Below are positions 1 to 8,577 of a stretch of 38,930 nucleotides of DNA, piece after piece. Within the stretch, counting starts at the first letter, position 1; every line of letters starts with the position of its first letter. The translations under genes were made by a program, and so were the position numbers. The DNA is taken from positions 1 through 38,930 of the forward strand of contig JAFIGH010000043.1 in the NCBI GenBank assembly GCA_020831525.1, written 5' to 3'. Source of the stretch: Opitutales bacterium (lineage in GTDB: Bacteria > Verrucomicrobiota > Verrucomicrobiia > Opitutales > Oceanipulchritudinaceae). A model generated the notes under the pieces. The model was not told where the DNA came from, searched no databases, and saw only the letters and a program-made list of their open reading frames with translations.

Positions 1-91
1 ATGCGCCGAAAAACGCACCGCGCGAAGCGCTTGTCAACCTAAACTGACAGTATTGCCCGTGACGCCCCCTTGACCTCACCCCGATAGCTTG

Positions 92-109
92 ATTGGCGGC
101 TCCGCCAAT
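92..109. repeat. Perfect inverted repeat, 8-bp arms, 2-nt spacer
   Basis: ATTGGCGG-CT-CCGCCAAT. The arms are perfect. It lies 140 bp upstream of the pectate-lyase-fold gene. It could be the end of a terminator for a gene off the left edge (no T tract follows) or an operator. Positions 1-249 otherwise hold no recognisable gene. Confidence 0.5.
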
Positions 110-249
110 GCGGCCGACTGTGAATTGCTATACTCCGAGGACCTCAGCCACGGGCGAAGCCAAAGCCATCGACCCGAAACACGGCACCGCCGCATGGTTC
201 TCCTCGAACCGTTTGCGCTGGCGGCACAGTCCGCTTTTCTTAATCCACG

Positions 250-3114
250 ATGAAACCCCTGCCCCGTGCCGCCGTATTCGTGTCGTTGCTCTCAGCGTTC
301 ACCGTTCAAGCGGCGGCGGGCGACTGGTGGCGCTCCGCGCTCTACCCGGGGGACTGGCAACCGCCCGCGGACGCCGCGTTTCTCGACGATGCATTCTTAC
401 AGGATTTTTCCTACGCGGGCTACCGACGGGGCGAAGAGGCTCTCCCGCACATTTCCGGGCCGGTGTTCGCGGCGCTCGACTACGGAGCGGATCCAAGCGG
501 CGCGCACGACGCCACGGCGGCGATCCAGTCCGCCATTGACGCCGCCGCGGCAGCGGGCGGAGGAGTCGTTTATCTCGGCGAAGGCACCTACCGCGTCGCC
601 CCGCCGGGCGATGCCGCGCAAGCCCTTCTTATCGACCACGACGGCATCGTTCTGCGCGGCGCGGGCACGGACCGGACATTTCTCCTCAATACCCGCACCG
701 ATATGCGGGCCCGCTCGGTCGTCACCGTGCGTTCGCCAAACGGCGGAAACTGGCGCACGGAAACCGGACCGACCGTGCCGGTTACCGGCGACCTGCCGGG
801 CCCGGCGCGGAGAATCCCCGTTGCCGATGCCTCCGCCTTTCAGGTCGGCGAGTGGGTCGTCCTCCGCGCCGACGCCACCCCCGAATACATAGCCGATCTG
901 AACATGGCGGATCTCTGGGGTTCGGCGGAAGCGCGCGGGGCCCTCGGCGGTCCGCTGTTCTACCGCATGGTGACAGACGTTGACCCGGACGGCGGGTTCA
1001 TTGAGATCGACGCCCCCACCCGCTTCATCCTCCTCACCCGCGACAATGCCCGCGTGGCGCGCACAGTCGACTTTCTCGAAGGTGTCGGCCTTGAGGATTT
1101 TTCTATCGGCAACCTCCAGCACCCCAGCGACAACGGTTGGGGCGAGGAAGACTACCGCAACTCCGCCCTCCCCGCCTACGACACACACGCCTCCTACCTC
1201 GTGCGCTGGCAGGGAGTCCGCGATAGTTGGATGCGCTCGGTAGCCTCCTTCCGGGCACCGGAAAACACCAAGCCAGTTCACATGCTCTCCAACGGCGTGG
1301 TTCTTTTCTACACGCGCGGCATCACCCTCGAAGACGTGGAAATGCAGCGGCCGCAGTACGGGGGCGGCGGGGGCAACGGTTACATGATCCGCTTCAGCGC
1401 CGCGCAGGAGTGCCTCGCGCTGGACTGCCGCGTGCACTGGAACCGGCACGGGTTCGTCTTCTCCGGCATGCAGACCTCCGGCAATGTGATTCACCGCGGG
1501 CTCGCCCGGCAAACCGCATGGCAGGCCGAAGGAGGACGGACGAACGGCCGCGGGAGCGACCACCACATGCACCTCAGCCAGTCCAACCTCGTCGACGGTG
1601 TGACGCTCGACAGCGACTTCTTTCAAGCGGCGTGGCGCGGGCTTTGGGGCACGCACCCGCACGGCCTCACCGCCACGCATTCCGTCTTTTGGAACCTCGA
1701 AGGCCTGCGCTACTTGTCCGGACGACCCTTTATCGTCGAGTCCGAGCAGTTCGCCTACGGCTACGTTATCGGCACCCGCGGCCCGGCACCCGCCGTCTCC
1801 CTTCCCCGCGCCCAAGGCGACCGCACCGATCCCGTCGACCACAAAGAAGGCGTCGGCAAAGGCGATGATCTTTGGCCGGTCTCACTTTTTCAGGACCAGC
1901 GTGCCCGCCGCCTCGGCGGACACGACCCCGGACCGCCTGCGCTCACGGTCTGCGCCCCCGCCGAAGTTCACTTCCCGAACCGCCGCGCACGCCTCGAAGC
2001 CATCACCGAGGACGGCGCGGACAACGGTACTTCCATTGCATGGGAGCAAACCTCCGGTCCCCGCGCGGCCTATATCGACACGCCCGGCGAAGGCACCGCA
2101 TGGGCTGTCATCGACCTGCCGGGCGCCTACACCTTCCGGGCAACCGTCGAACGTTCCGAATGGTCCGTCGCCCGCGAAGTCACCGTCGAGTTCTTACCCA
2201 AAGGCGTGGAGGACACCGTGCTGCCCGCCGAGACCGCCGCCTTTGTCCGCGACGGCGTCCACGCCGACACCGTTTACGGCGCAGGCGCCGCACTCGAAGT
2301 GAAAAACGACAGTCCCGGCTACGCCCGCGAGACCTTTCTCCGCTTCGACACCGCAGCAATCCAACGGCCCGTGATTTCCGCCACGCTGCACATGAACTCC
2401 GTAGACCAAGGCCTCGACGAAATGGCGCACCATGTGCACCGCGTCTCCGCCGACGGGTGGCAGGAGGACTCTTTGACGTGGAACACAAGGCCCGCGCCCG
2501 GGGCACTCGTCGGCGCGGTGACCGTCCGCGAAGGCCGCTCATGGGCTCTCGATGTGACCGCGGTGTTCAATGAGACGCCCGGCGACACCGCCTTTCGCCT
2601 TGCCGCCGCCATGAATTACGGCGCGCCGGGCTGGATGACCTATGCCGGACGCACCCACGCTGAGACCGAGATCCGTCCGCGCCTTGTCGTTCGCCACGAT
2701 CCCGCGCCCGCGAGTTATGAGGATTGGTGGTCGGGGGCACCTGAAACCCCTCCCGAACTCCGCGCTCCGGCGAGCGATGCCAGCGGCGACGGCCAGCCCA
2801 ACATAATCGCCTTTCTCCGCGGGCTTCCTCCCCTCGCCGCAGAACCGGCACCCGCTCTGTCATTACACAAAGACGACAGCGGCCTCTTCCTGCGTTGGCG
2901 GCAGGACACACGCGTATCGACCCTTCCCTACAGGCTGGAATGGAATGACGGTTTCGATCCGGAAGATTGGACACCCGTCATTCTCGAATACCGCTTCGCC
3001 CATCCCGCCGAAACCGGGGACATCCGCACCCTCGAAGTCGCTCTCGAACAATTACCCCGCCTCCGCTTCTATCGCCTCCGTATCGACACGGATCCGCAGC
3101 CTCCGCGGCTTTGA
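250..3114 (+). CDS. Secreted pectate-lyase-fold protein with DNRLRE module
   Basis: A 954-residue exported protein, probably acting on a polysaccharide outside the cytoplasm. Residues 1-23 form a signal peptide (MKPLPRAAVFVSLLSAFTVQ, then AAA). Residues about 70-480 fit the right-handed beta-helix of the pectate lyase 3 superfamily: a start resembling ALDYGADPSGAHDATAAIQS, then GGGVVYLGEGTYRV, both typical of that fold. Residues about 655-810 fit a DNRLRE domain (ETFLRFDTAAI, then TWNTRP and WALDVTAVF), common in large bacterial surface proteins. The last about 60 residues (YRLEWNDGFDPEDWTPV, FYRLRI) resemble a short C-terminal module seen in verrucomicrobial exported proteins. The start was chosen because it gives a good signal peptide; no clear Shine-Dalgarno is visible. 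The substrate cannot be read from the sequence. It stands alone and converges on the nuo operon. Confidence 0.85.
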   Translation: MKPLPRAAVFVSLLSAFTVQAAAGDWWRSALYPGDWQPPADAAFLDDAFLQDFSYAGYRRGEEALPHISGPVFAALDYGADPSGAHDATAAIQSAIDAAAAAGGGVVYLGEGTYRVAPPGDAAQALLIDHDGIVLRGAGTDRTFLLNTRTDMRARSVVTVRSPNGGNWRTETGPTVPVTGDLPGPARRIPVADASAFQVGEWVVLRADATPEYIADLNMADLWGSAEARGALGGPLFYRMVTDVDPDGGFIEIDAPTRFILLTRDNARVARTVDFLEGVGLEDFSIGNLQHPSDNGWGEEDYRNSALPAYDTHASYLVRWQGVRDSWMRSVASFRAPENTKPVHMLSNGVVLFYTRGITLEDVEMQRPQYGGGGGNGYMIRFSAAQECLALDCRVHWNRHGFVFSGMQTSGNVIHRGLARQTAWQAEGGRTNGRGSDHHMHLSQSNLVDGVTLDSDFFQAAWRGLWGTHPHGLTATHSVFWNLEGLRYLSGRPFIVESEQFAYGYVIGTRGPAPAVSLPRAQGDRTDPVDHKEGVGKGDDLWPVSLFQDQRARRLGGHDPGPPALTVCAPAEVHFPNRRARLEAITEDGADNGTSIAWEQTSGPRAAYIDTPGEGTAWAVIDLPGAYTFRATVERSEWSVAREVTVEFLPKGVEDTVLPAETAAFVRDGVHADTVYGAGAALEVKNDSPGYARETFLRFDTAAIQRPVISATLHMNSVDQGLDEMAHHVHRVSADGWQEDSLTWNTRPAPGALVGAVTVREGRSWALDVTAVFNETPGDTAFRLAAAMNYGAPGWMTYAGRTHAETEIRPRLVVRHDPAPASYEDWWSGAPETPPELRAPASDASGDGQPNIIAFLRGLPPLAAEPAPALSLHKDDSGLFLRWRQDTRVSTLPYRLEWNDGFDPEDWTPVILEYRFAHPAETGDIRTLEVALEQLPRLRFYRLRIDTDPQPPRL

Positions 3115-3208
3115 GAAACCGAAAAGCCGGGCCACCGACCGCAGCACGGCTCGCTATCCCTGCTCCGATTTTCCCACACACATGGTGACGGGGCGATGAT
3201 CGATTCGC

Positions 3209-3230
3209 CGGACGGCTGTTCCGCCGTCTG
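3209..3230. terminator. Possible hairpin terminator between convergent genes
   Basis: An 8-bp stem (core GACGGC / GCCGTC at 3211-3216 and 3223-3228, extended by one G-U and one C-G pair) with loop TGTTCC. It sits between the 3' ends of the pectate-lyase-fold gene and nuoI. There is no T tract on either strand, so the terminator role is inferred from position only. Confidence 0.3.
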
Positions 3231-3259
3231 ACAACCGCAGCTACGCGCCGGTCGCCTTC

Positions 3260-3802
3260 TCAGTGGTGGGGATTGCCGGTAAGTTCGGCGGACTTCTTTT
3301 TTTCCCACTTGAAGTGGCTGTCGGGGAGGGTGCCGCCGAGGGCGTAGAGTTTGTCTTTTTTGAAGACGAGTTCTTCGCGGGAGGTGCCGGTGACGGAGAA
3401 GATGTCCTGGAGGAAGATTGCTTCCTCGGGGCAGACTTCCTGACAGAGCCCGCAGTAGATGCAGCGGAGCATGTTGATCTCGAACTCCTCGGGGGCCTTC
3501 TCGACATGGGCGGTCTCGGCATCCTCCGGGATTTCGCCGGGGATGATGCGGATGGCTTTGGGCGGGCAGACGAACTCGCAAAGCTGGCAGGAGACGCACT
3601 TCTCGCGACCGTCGGGATCTTTGACGAGGGTGGGCACGCCGCGGTAGCCGGGGGGAATGTCGGGCCGCTCGTCCGGGTATTCGAGGGTGACGGGCGGCTT
3701 GAACATGTTTTTCATCGTGACGCGCAGCCCGCTCACGATCTGCGGAAGATAGGAGCGTTCCGCAAGACTCAAAGGTTTCCGTTCGACGACTTTGGTGGCC
3801 AT
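3260..3802 (-). CDS. nuoI: NADH-quinone oxidoreductase subunit I
   Basis: A 180-residue ferredoxin-like subunit of the hydrophilic arm of respiratory complex I. It carries the two tetranuclear clusters N6a and N6b that pass electrons from NuoG towards NuoB. Two CxxCxxCxxxCP motifs are visible: Cys69, 72, 75, 79 (CVSCQLCEFVCP) and Cys114, 117, 120, 124 (CIYCGLCQEVCP). The length is normal for the family. It starts 4 bp after the nuoH stop codon, so translation is probably coupled. It is the last gene of the operon here: nuoJ, nuoK and the antiporter-like subunits do not follow, and the next gene is a convergent secreted lyase-like gene. Confidence 0.97.
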   Translation of the reverse strand: MATKVVERKPLSLAERSYLPQIVSGLRVTMKNMFKPPVTLEYPDERPDIPPGYRGVPTLVKDPDGREKCVSCQLCEFVCPPKAIRIIPGEIPEDAETAHVEKAPEEFEINMLRCIYCGLCQEVCPEEAIFLQDIFSVTGTSREELVFKKDKLYALGGTLPDSHFKWEKKKSAELTGNPHH

Positions 3803-3806
3803 GGGT

Positions 3807-4880
3807 TCAATTCAGTTGTTCGATGACGGCGATCACAATGGCGTAAAAGACCAGGTTGCCGATGGCGAGGGGCAGGAGCTTGTTCCAGCCGAGGTTCATG
3901 ACTTGGTCGTAGCGGAAACGCGGGAGCGTCCAGCGGACCCACATGAAGAAAAAGACGATGCAAAACACCTTCGCGAGGAAGATGAGGACGGAGAGGACGG
4001 CGCCGACCATGCCCGCCGGGAGCGTGATGAACGGCAACGTCCAGCCCCCGAGGAAGAGGACGACAAAGACGCCCGAGCCGATGATGATGTGCGTGTATTC
4101 TCCGACGAAAAAGAGCCCGAACTTGAAAGCGCCGTACTCGGTGTTGTAGCCGGCGACGAGGTCGGTCTCCGACTCCGGCATGTCGAACGGCAGCCGGTTG
4201 GTCTCGGCGAAGAGCGCGATAAGAAAGATGAGGGCGGAGACGGGCTGGACGAGCGCGGTCCACACCTGGCTCTGCCCCTCCACGACGTTGAAGAGGTTGA
4301 GCGTGCCGCCGAACCAAAGGAATACGGGCAGGATGGAGAGACCGAGGGCAATCTCGTAGGAAATCATCTGCGCGGAAGCGCGTACCCCTCCTAGAAAAGG
4401 GTATTTGGAATTGGACGACCAGCCGCCGAGGATGATACCGTAGACGCCGAGGGAAGAGACGGCGAGGATGAAGAGGATGCCGATGTCGAGATCGGCGAGG
4501 ACGATGGGGGACGTCGCGCCCGTGACCGGATCGGTGACGGCCCCAAAGGGAAGGACCGTCATTGTGAGCATGGCCGGGATGAAGGCGACCATGGGCGCGA
4601 GCACGTAGTAAAATTTGTTTACATGGCCGGGAAGCGGATCTTCCTTGAAAAGAAATTTGAGGCCGTCGGCGGCGGGCTGAAAGACACCGAGGCGCGTGAG
4701 AAATGTGCCGATGACGGGGATGGAACCGAGGATGGGGATCTGGGTACGGTTGGGACCGGGGCGGCCCTGCACGCGCGCAGCCACCTTGCGCTCAAGAAGA
4801 ACGGCGTAGCCCGCCATCGTCATCACCGCGCCGATGACGATGAAGGCTTTCATTACAAGTCCGAGAGTGTCGGTGACCAT
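3807..4880 (-). CDS. nuoH: NADH-quinone oxidoreductase subunit H
   Basis: A 357-residue multi-pass membrane subunit of complex I, located where the peripheral arm meets the membrane arm and helping to form the quinone site. Visible support: an N-terminal membrane helix, then the conserved loop ARVQGRPGPNR, the segment LPFDMPESETDLVAGYNTEY characteristic of the family, and about eight hydrophobic segments. Length matches the usual 320-360 residues. It begins 26 bp after the nuoG stop. No strong Shine-Dalgarno is visible before this ATG, but the start gives a conventional first helix. Confidence 0.97.
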   Translation of the reverse strand: MVTDTLGLVMKAFIVIGAVMTMAGYAVLLERKVAARVQGRPGPNRTQIPILGSIPVIGTFLTRLGVFQPAADGLKFLFKEDPLPGHVNKFYYVLAPMVAFIPAMLTMTVLPFGAVTDPVTGATSPIVLADLDIGILFILAVSSLGVYGIILGGWSSNSKYPFLGGVRASAQMISYEIALGLSILPVFLWFGGTLNLFNVVEGQSQVWTALVQPVSALIFLIALFAETNRLPFDMPESETDLVAGYNTEYGAFKFGLFFVGEYTHIIIGSGVFVVLFLGGWTLPFITLPAGMVGAVLSVLIFLAKVFCIVFFFMWVRWTLPRFRYDQVMNLGWNKLLPLAIGNLVFYAIVIAVIEQLN

Positions 4881-4906
4881 GATGGTGTTGGCAGGAAGAT
4901 GCAGGT

Positions 4907-6616
4907 TCAGGCGCCGGCGATGGTTTCGGCGCGCTTGGGATTGAAGTGGAAGCCCGGCCCCTCGGGGAAGGGCAGGTGCGCGAAGCGGGCGTCGTCGACG
5001 ACGGACCCCGTGCGGGGGATGTCCTCGAAGCGCAGGTCCGCGAACTCGGGGACGTCGCCGGACATCTCCGCCCAGACGTTGGCGGGGCTCGGCGCGATGC
5101 GCTTGCCGCCGCCGAGAGTGTCGAGCAGGCGCGTGAAGTTGCTCAGGCCGAAGAGGACACCCTTCGGGCCCGGAACGGCCTGCGCGAATTTCTGCACACG
5201 GAACTGCTGATTGACGAAGGTGCCGGATTTTTCAAATACGGTGAGGGCCGGGATTTCCACCTTGGCGACGGAACTCGTGTCGTTGTGGTGGGTGCCCATG
5301 TAGACGATCTGCACGCGCTTGAGCTGATCGCGCGTGACACCCGCCATAGTGAGGTCCTCGCCCGCGACAAGGAGCGTATCGACGCCGCCTTCGGCGATGA
5401 GGTGGGCGAGGTCGTGCAGGTCTTCCTTGGGCAGTTCGTCGATGAGTCCGGTAAGGATTGCGCCGCGCGTGTTCGGATTGCGGTCGGCGGAGAGGAGCTT
5501 GCCGTCGCCCTCTCCCGTCCGGCCGACGAGGAACGTAGGCGGGCCGCCGCCAATGGCTTCGCGCACCCGCCGCAGCAGGTATTGCTCTTCCACGCTGAGA
5601 CGTCCGCTGCCCACGATGGCCACACGGTGCCCTTTGAGGAGGGTTGCGGCGAGGGACATGGCCTCGTCAGGACCGCAGGGCCTGCCCTCGATGGAATAGG
5701 CGGCGAGACGGTTTTCGGCCTCCACCTCCTTGTAGAGCGCGCGTCCGCTGTCGGGCATCCATGTGTCGTTCACGTGGTCGTTGCGCCGCGGCGTGATGCG
5801 GTAAATTTTGCCCTCGCGCGAGCCCACGACGGTGTTGCAACCCACGCTCGACTCGGTGTCGATGGAGTCGGTCTCCTTGAGAAACCAAACCCGCATCTTG
5901 AAGCGGAAATCCGTGGAGGTGAGCGCGCCCACCGGGCAGATGTCGACGGTGTTGAGCGAATAGTTGTTGGCCAGCTCTTTGCCGGGGAAAGCCGTAAGGG
6001 TCGTGTAGCTACCGCGGTCGGTAAAACCGAGAACGGGATCTTCCGCCACTTCCTCGCAGAAGCGGATGCAGCGCGAGCAGAGGATGCAGCGTTCGTCATC
6101 GAGCATGACCCGCGGCCCGAGGCGGGTGCGCTTGGGCTTGACGTTCTTCTGCTCGATGAAGCGGCTGTAGCCCCGCCCGTAGTCCGTTGCGAACTCCTGC
6201 AAACGGCACTCCCCCGCTTGGTCGCAGATGGGGCAGTCGAGGGGGTGGTTGACAAGGAGAAACTCCATCACGCCCTCGCGGCACTCCTTCACAAGAGGCG
6301 ACTCCGTCCTCACGTGCATGCCAGGGGCGGCATTGGTCGCGCAAGCGATAACGGGTTTGGGGACCCACAGGATCTTGGGCGAACCGTCGTCGTTGAGCAT
6401 GGGCTCGCCGGTGGCGCGGTCGCGGCCCGGCATACCCATTTCGACGAGGCACATGCGGCAGTTGCCGACCACACTCAGCTTCGGGTGGTAGCAATAGTGG
6501 GGCACCTCCTTGCCCGCCTGGGCAACGGCTTCGATGAGGTTCGTCCCCGGATCCACCTTCACCTCTTCGTCGTCGACGAAGATCGGGATTCGTTTGTCTT
6601 CTTGGCCTTCGCTCAT
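4907..6616 (-). CDS. nuoG: NADH-quinone oxidoreductase subunit G (short form)
   Basis: The iron-sulfur subunit of complex I, 569 residues from the chosen ATG (MSEGQEDKR). An open frame continues 62 codons upstream, but that part overlaps the nuoF coding region and reads as its shadow. Cys42, 53, 56 and 92 fit the binuclear cluster N1b. HPLDCPICDQAGEC (His124, Cys128, 131, 137) fits the His-ligated cluster N5. Cys177, 180, 183 and 227 fit N4. The extra N7 cluster motif (CxxCxxxC) is missing: around residues 250-262 only one cysteine remains (SSVGCN). The C-terminal molybdopterin-oxidoreductase-like part is shorter than in the roughly 900-residue E. coli protein. It starts 22 bp after nuoF. Confidence 0.95.
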   Translation of the reverse strand: MSEGQEDKRIPIFVDDEEVKVDPGTNLIEAVAQAGKEVPHYCYHPKLSVVGNCRMCLVEMGMPGRDRATGEPMLNDDGSPKILWVPKPVIACATNAAPGMHVRTESPLVKECREGVMEFLLVNHPLDCPICDQAGECRLQEFATDYGRGYSRFIEQKNVKPKRTRLGPRVMLDDERCILCSRCIRFCEEVAEDPVLGFTDRGSYTTLTAFPGKELANNYSLNTVDICPVGALTSTDFRFKMRVWFLKETDSIDTESSVGCNTVVGSREGKIYRITPRRNDHVNDTWMPDSGRALYKEVEAENRLAAYSIEGRPCGPDEAMSLAATLLKGHRVAIVGSGRLSVEEQYLLRRVREAIGGGPPTFLVGRTGEGDGKLLSADRNPNTRGAILTGLIDELPKEDLHDLAHLIAEGGVDTLLVAGEDLTMAGVTRDQLKRVQIVYMGTHHNDTSSVAKVEIPALTVFEKSGTFVNQQFRVQKFAQAVPGPKGVLFGLSNFTRLLDTLGGGKRIAPSPANVWAEMSGDVPEFADLRFEDIPRTGSVVDDARFAHLPFPEGPGFHFNPKRAETIAGA

Positions 6617-6638
6617 TTCAGGTATCGCCTGGTTTGCC

Positions 6639-8039
6639 TCAGACGAGGCGGAATTCGCGGTTTTTCCATTCGTCCGGGTTTCGCTCCGCCGCCGCTTCGA
6701 ACTCGTCGCGGAATTTCGCGACAAAACTCTGCGTGGGCCACGCACAGGCCTCGCCGTGGGCGCAGATCGTGCGGCCCGCGATCTGGTCGCCGATGGAGGC
6801 AAGGAGGGCGGCGTCCTCCCGGCGCGCGCCGCCGGAGACCATGCGGCCGGTGATCTTCTTCATCCACAGCGAGCCCTCGCGGCAGGGCGTGCACTGGCCA
6901 CAGCTCTCATGGGCATAGAATGCGTTGATGTTGGCCAGTACCTCGACGATATTCACGCTGTCGTCGACGACGATGACAGCGCCGGAACCGCTCATGGAGC
7001 CCGCCGCCATGGGGCTGTCAAAATCGAGCGGGATGTCGTCGATGCCCCAGTCGAAGGCCTCGCCGCTGCGGAGCTTACCGGTGAAGCGCTCGCCCGCGCG
7101 CAGGACCTTGGCGGAGGATCCGCCGGGAATAACGGCCTGGAGTTTGCGCCCCGGCAGCAGCCCGCCCCCGAGGTCGTTTATGAGTTCGCCGTAGGTTGCC
7201 TTGCCGCACTCCAGCTCGAAGTAACCGGGCTTCTGCACGTGCCCGCTGAGGCACCAGATGCGTGTTCCCGTGTTGCCCGTTGTGCCGATCTTCGCGAACT
7301 CACCGCCCCCCATGGCGACGATGTGCTTCACGTTGCAGAGCGTCTCGACGTTGTTGACGATCGTCGGGCACATGTAGAGACCGAGGGCGGCCGGAAAATA
7401 GGGCGGCTTGATGCGCGGGTAGGCGCGCTTGCCTTCGAGGGACTCGATGAGCCCGGTCTCCTCGCCGCAGATATAAGCGGCGGCGCCGCGGTGCACGACG
7501 AGGTCGCACGAATAGTCGCTGCCGAGAATGTTGTCGCCCACATAGCCCTTGGCGCGGGCCGCTTCGATGGCTTCGTCGAGGATGCGCGCGCCGTACGGCA
7601 TCTCTTCGCGGATGTAGATGTAGGCCTGTTTCGCCTGAATGGCGAAAGCGGTGATCATCATCCCCTCGATGAGCTGGTGCGGATCCTTGTGGATGATCTG
7701 CCGGTCCTTGAAGGTACCCGGTTCGGATTCATCGGCATTGCAGATGAGGTAGACCGGCTTGCCGCTGCGGCGGTCGAGGAACTTCCACTTCATCCCCGCC
7801 GGAAAGCCCGCGCCCCCGCGCCCGCGCACGCCGGAGTCGAGCACTTCCTTGCAGACGTCCTCCGGCGTCATCCCGAAGGCTTTCTTCAACTCGCCGTAGC
7901 CGCCGCGTCCTTCGTAGGCTTCGAGGGTGCCGTCGAAGTCCGGGTCCTCGGCGTTGGCGAGGATGATACGGCGTTCTTTCGGATGCGGGGCGGATTTGGA
8001 AAAGGTCGGCATGGTGGCGTCTCCGTTGGCGCGGCTCAT
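6639..8039 (-). CDS. nuoF: NADH-quinone oxidoreductase subunit F
   Basis: The NADH-oxidising flavoprotein of complex I, 466 residues. It binds NADH and FMN and carries cluster N3. Visible motifs: the FMN/NADH glycine-rich stretch GRGGAGFPAGMKW, a second one (YICGEETGLIESLEG), and the tetranuclear cluster motif SCGQCTPCREG near the C-terminus. The ATG at 8039 overlaps the nuoE stop as ATGA and has GGGGAG 8 nt upstream. A second ATG at 8012 (MPTFSK) also has a GGAG at good spacing, so the true start may be nine codons later. The open frame upstream of 8039 lies inside nuoE and is not used. Confidence 0.96.
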   Translation of the reverse strand: MSRANGDATMPTFSKSAPHPKERRIILANAEDPDFDGTLEAYEGRGGYGELKKAFGMTPEDVCKEVLDSGVRGRGGAGFPAGMKWKFLDRRSGKPVYLICNADESEPGTFKDRQIIHKDPHQLIEGMMITAFAIQAKQAYIYIREEMPYGARILDEAIEAARAKGYVGDNILGSDYSCDLVVHRGAAAYICGEETGLIESLEGKRAYPRIKPPYFPAALGLYMCPTIVNNVETLCNVKHIVAMGGGEFAKIGTTGNTGTRIWCLSGHVQKPGYFELECGKATYGELINDLGGGLLPGRKLQAVIPGGSSAKVLRAGERFTGKLRSGEAFDWGIDDIPLDFDSPMAAGSMSGSGAVIVVDDSVNIVEVLANINAFYAHESCGQCTPCREGSLWMKKITGRMVSGGARREDAALLASIGDQIAGRTICAHGEACAWPTQSFVAKFRDEFEAAAERNPDEWKNREFRLV

Positions 8040-8560
8040 TCCGCAGTCTCCCCGGCGGGTTCGGGCCGCGGCGCGGCGGGGGTCTCCGCCTTGATCGATT
8101 CGCAAAGTTCACGCACTTTCTCGGGCGTCAGGTTTTCGTGCAGATCGTCGTCGACAAGGGCGACCGGCGCCGTCCCGCAACTGGCGAGGCACTCCGCGAA
8201 CTCGATCGTCACGCGCCCGTCGGGCGAGATCTCGTCGAGTCCGGTTTCGAAGGCTTGCTTGAACGAATCGCAGACGGCGTAGCCGCCGTTGAGCGCGCAC
8301 GAGAGGGTGCGGCAGACGCGGATGTGGCGCTTGCCGACCGGATGCTCGCGGTAGAACGGATAGAAGGAAACGACCTCACGCACCTTGATGGGGGCGATCT
8401 CAAGGAAGTCGGCGACCCACTCCTGCGCTTCGAGGGAAATGCGGCCCTGCTCGCGCTGGAGGGCGTGGAGGATCATCATGATCGCGCTCCGGCGCTCGGG
8501 GTAGCGCTGCACGACCTTTTCGGCATACGCGGCGAGTTCGGATGAGGGTTCAAACGGCAT
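8036..8560 (-). CDS. nuoE: NADH-quinone oxidoreductase subunit E
   Basis: The 24-kDa-type thioredoxin-fold subunit of complex I (174 residues), which holds binuclear cluster N1a beside NuoF. The ligand pattern C-x4-C ... C-x3-C is visible at Cys83, 88, 124 and 128 (CRTLSC, CLASC). The N-terminal helical part (EKVVQRYPERRSAIMMILHA) is typical. The start MPFEPSS at 8560 leaves 17 bp after the nuoD stop; the longer frame to 8590 would overlap nuoD. No good Shine-Dalgarno is seen, so expression may depend on coupling. Its stop overlaps the nuoF ATG. The last about 20 residues are Pro/Ala/Glu-rich and probably disordered. Confidence 0.96.
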   Translation of the reverse strand: MPFEPSSELAAYAEKVVQRYPERRSAIMMILHALQREQGRISLEAQEWVADFLEIAPIKVREVVSFYPFYREHPVGKRHIRVCRTLSCALNGGYAVCDSFKQAFETGLDEISPDGRVTIEFAECLASCGTAPVALVDDDLHENLTPEKVRELCESIKAETPAAPRPEPAGETAE

Positions 8561-8577
8561 GGGAACGATAAAAAAGG

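Noticed and set aside
1-42. Short plus-strand frame MRRKTHRAKRLST ending in TAA
   Set aside because: Could be the end of a basic protein gene from the left, but 13 residues are too few to support any call.
6617-6802. 62-codon N-terminal extension of NuoG
   Set aside because: It overlaps nuoF and is Arg/Ser-rich shadow sequence; NuoG homology begins at the ATG at 6616.
4946-6853. 635-codon plus-strand open frame antisense to nuoG
   Set aside because: High-GC shadow. The translation lacks known motifs and nuoG on the other strand is certain.
6510-8282. 590-codon plus-strand open frame antisense to nuoF and nuoE
   Set aside because: Same reason; the opposite strand holds clear nuo genes with cluster motifs.
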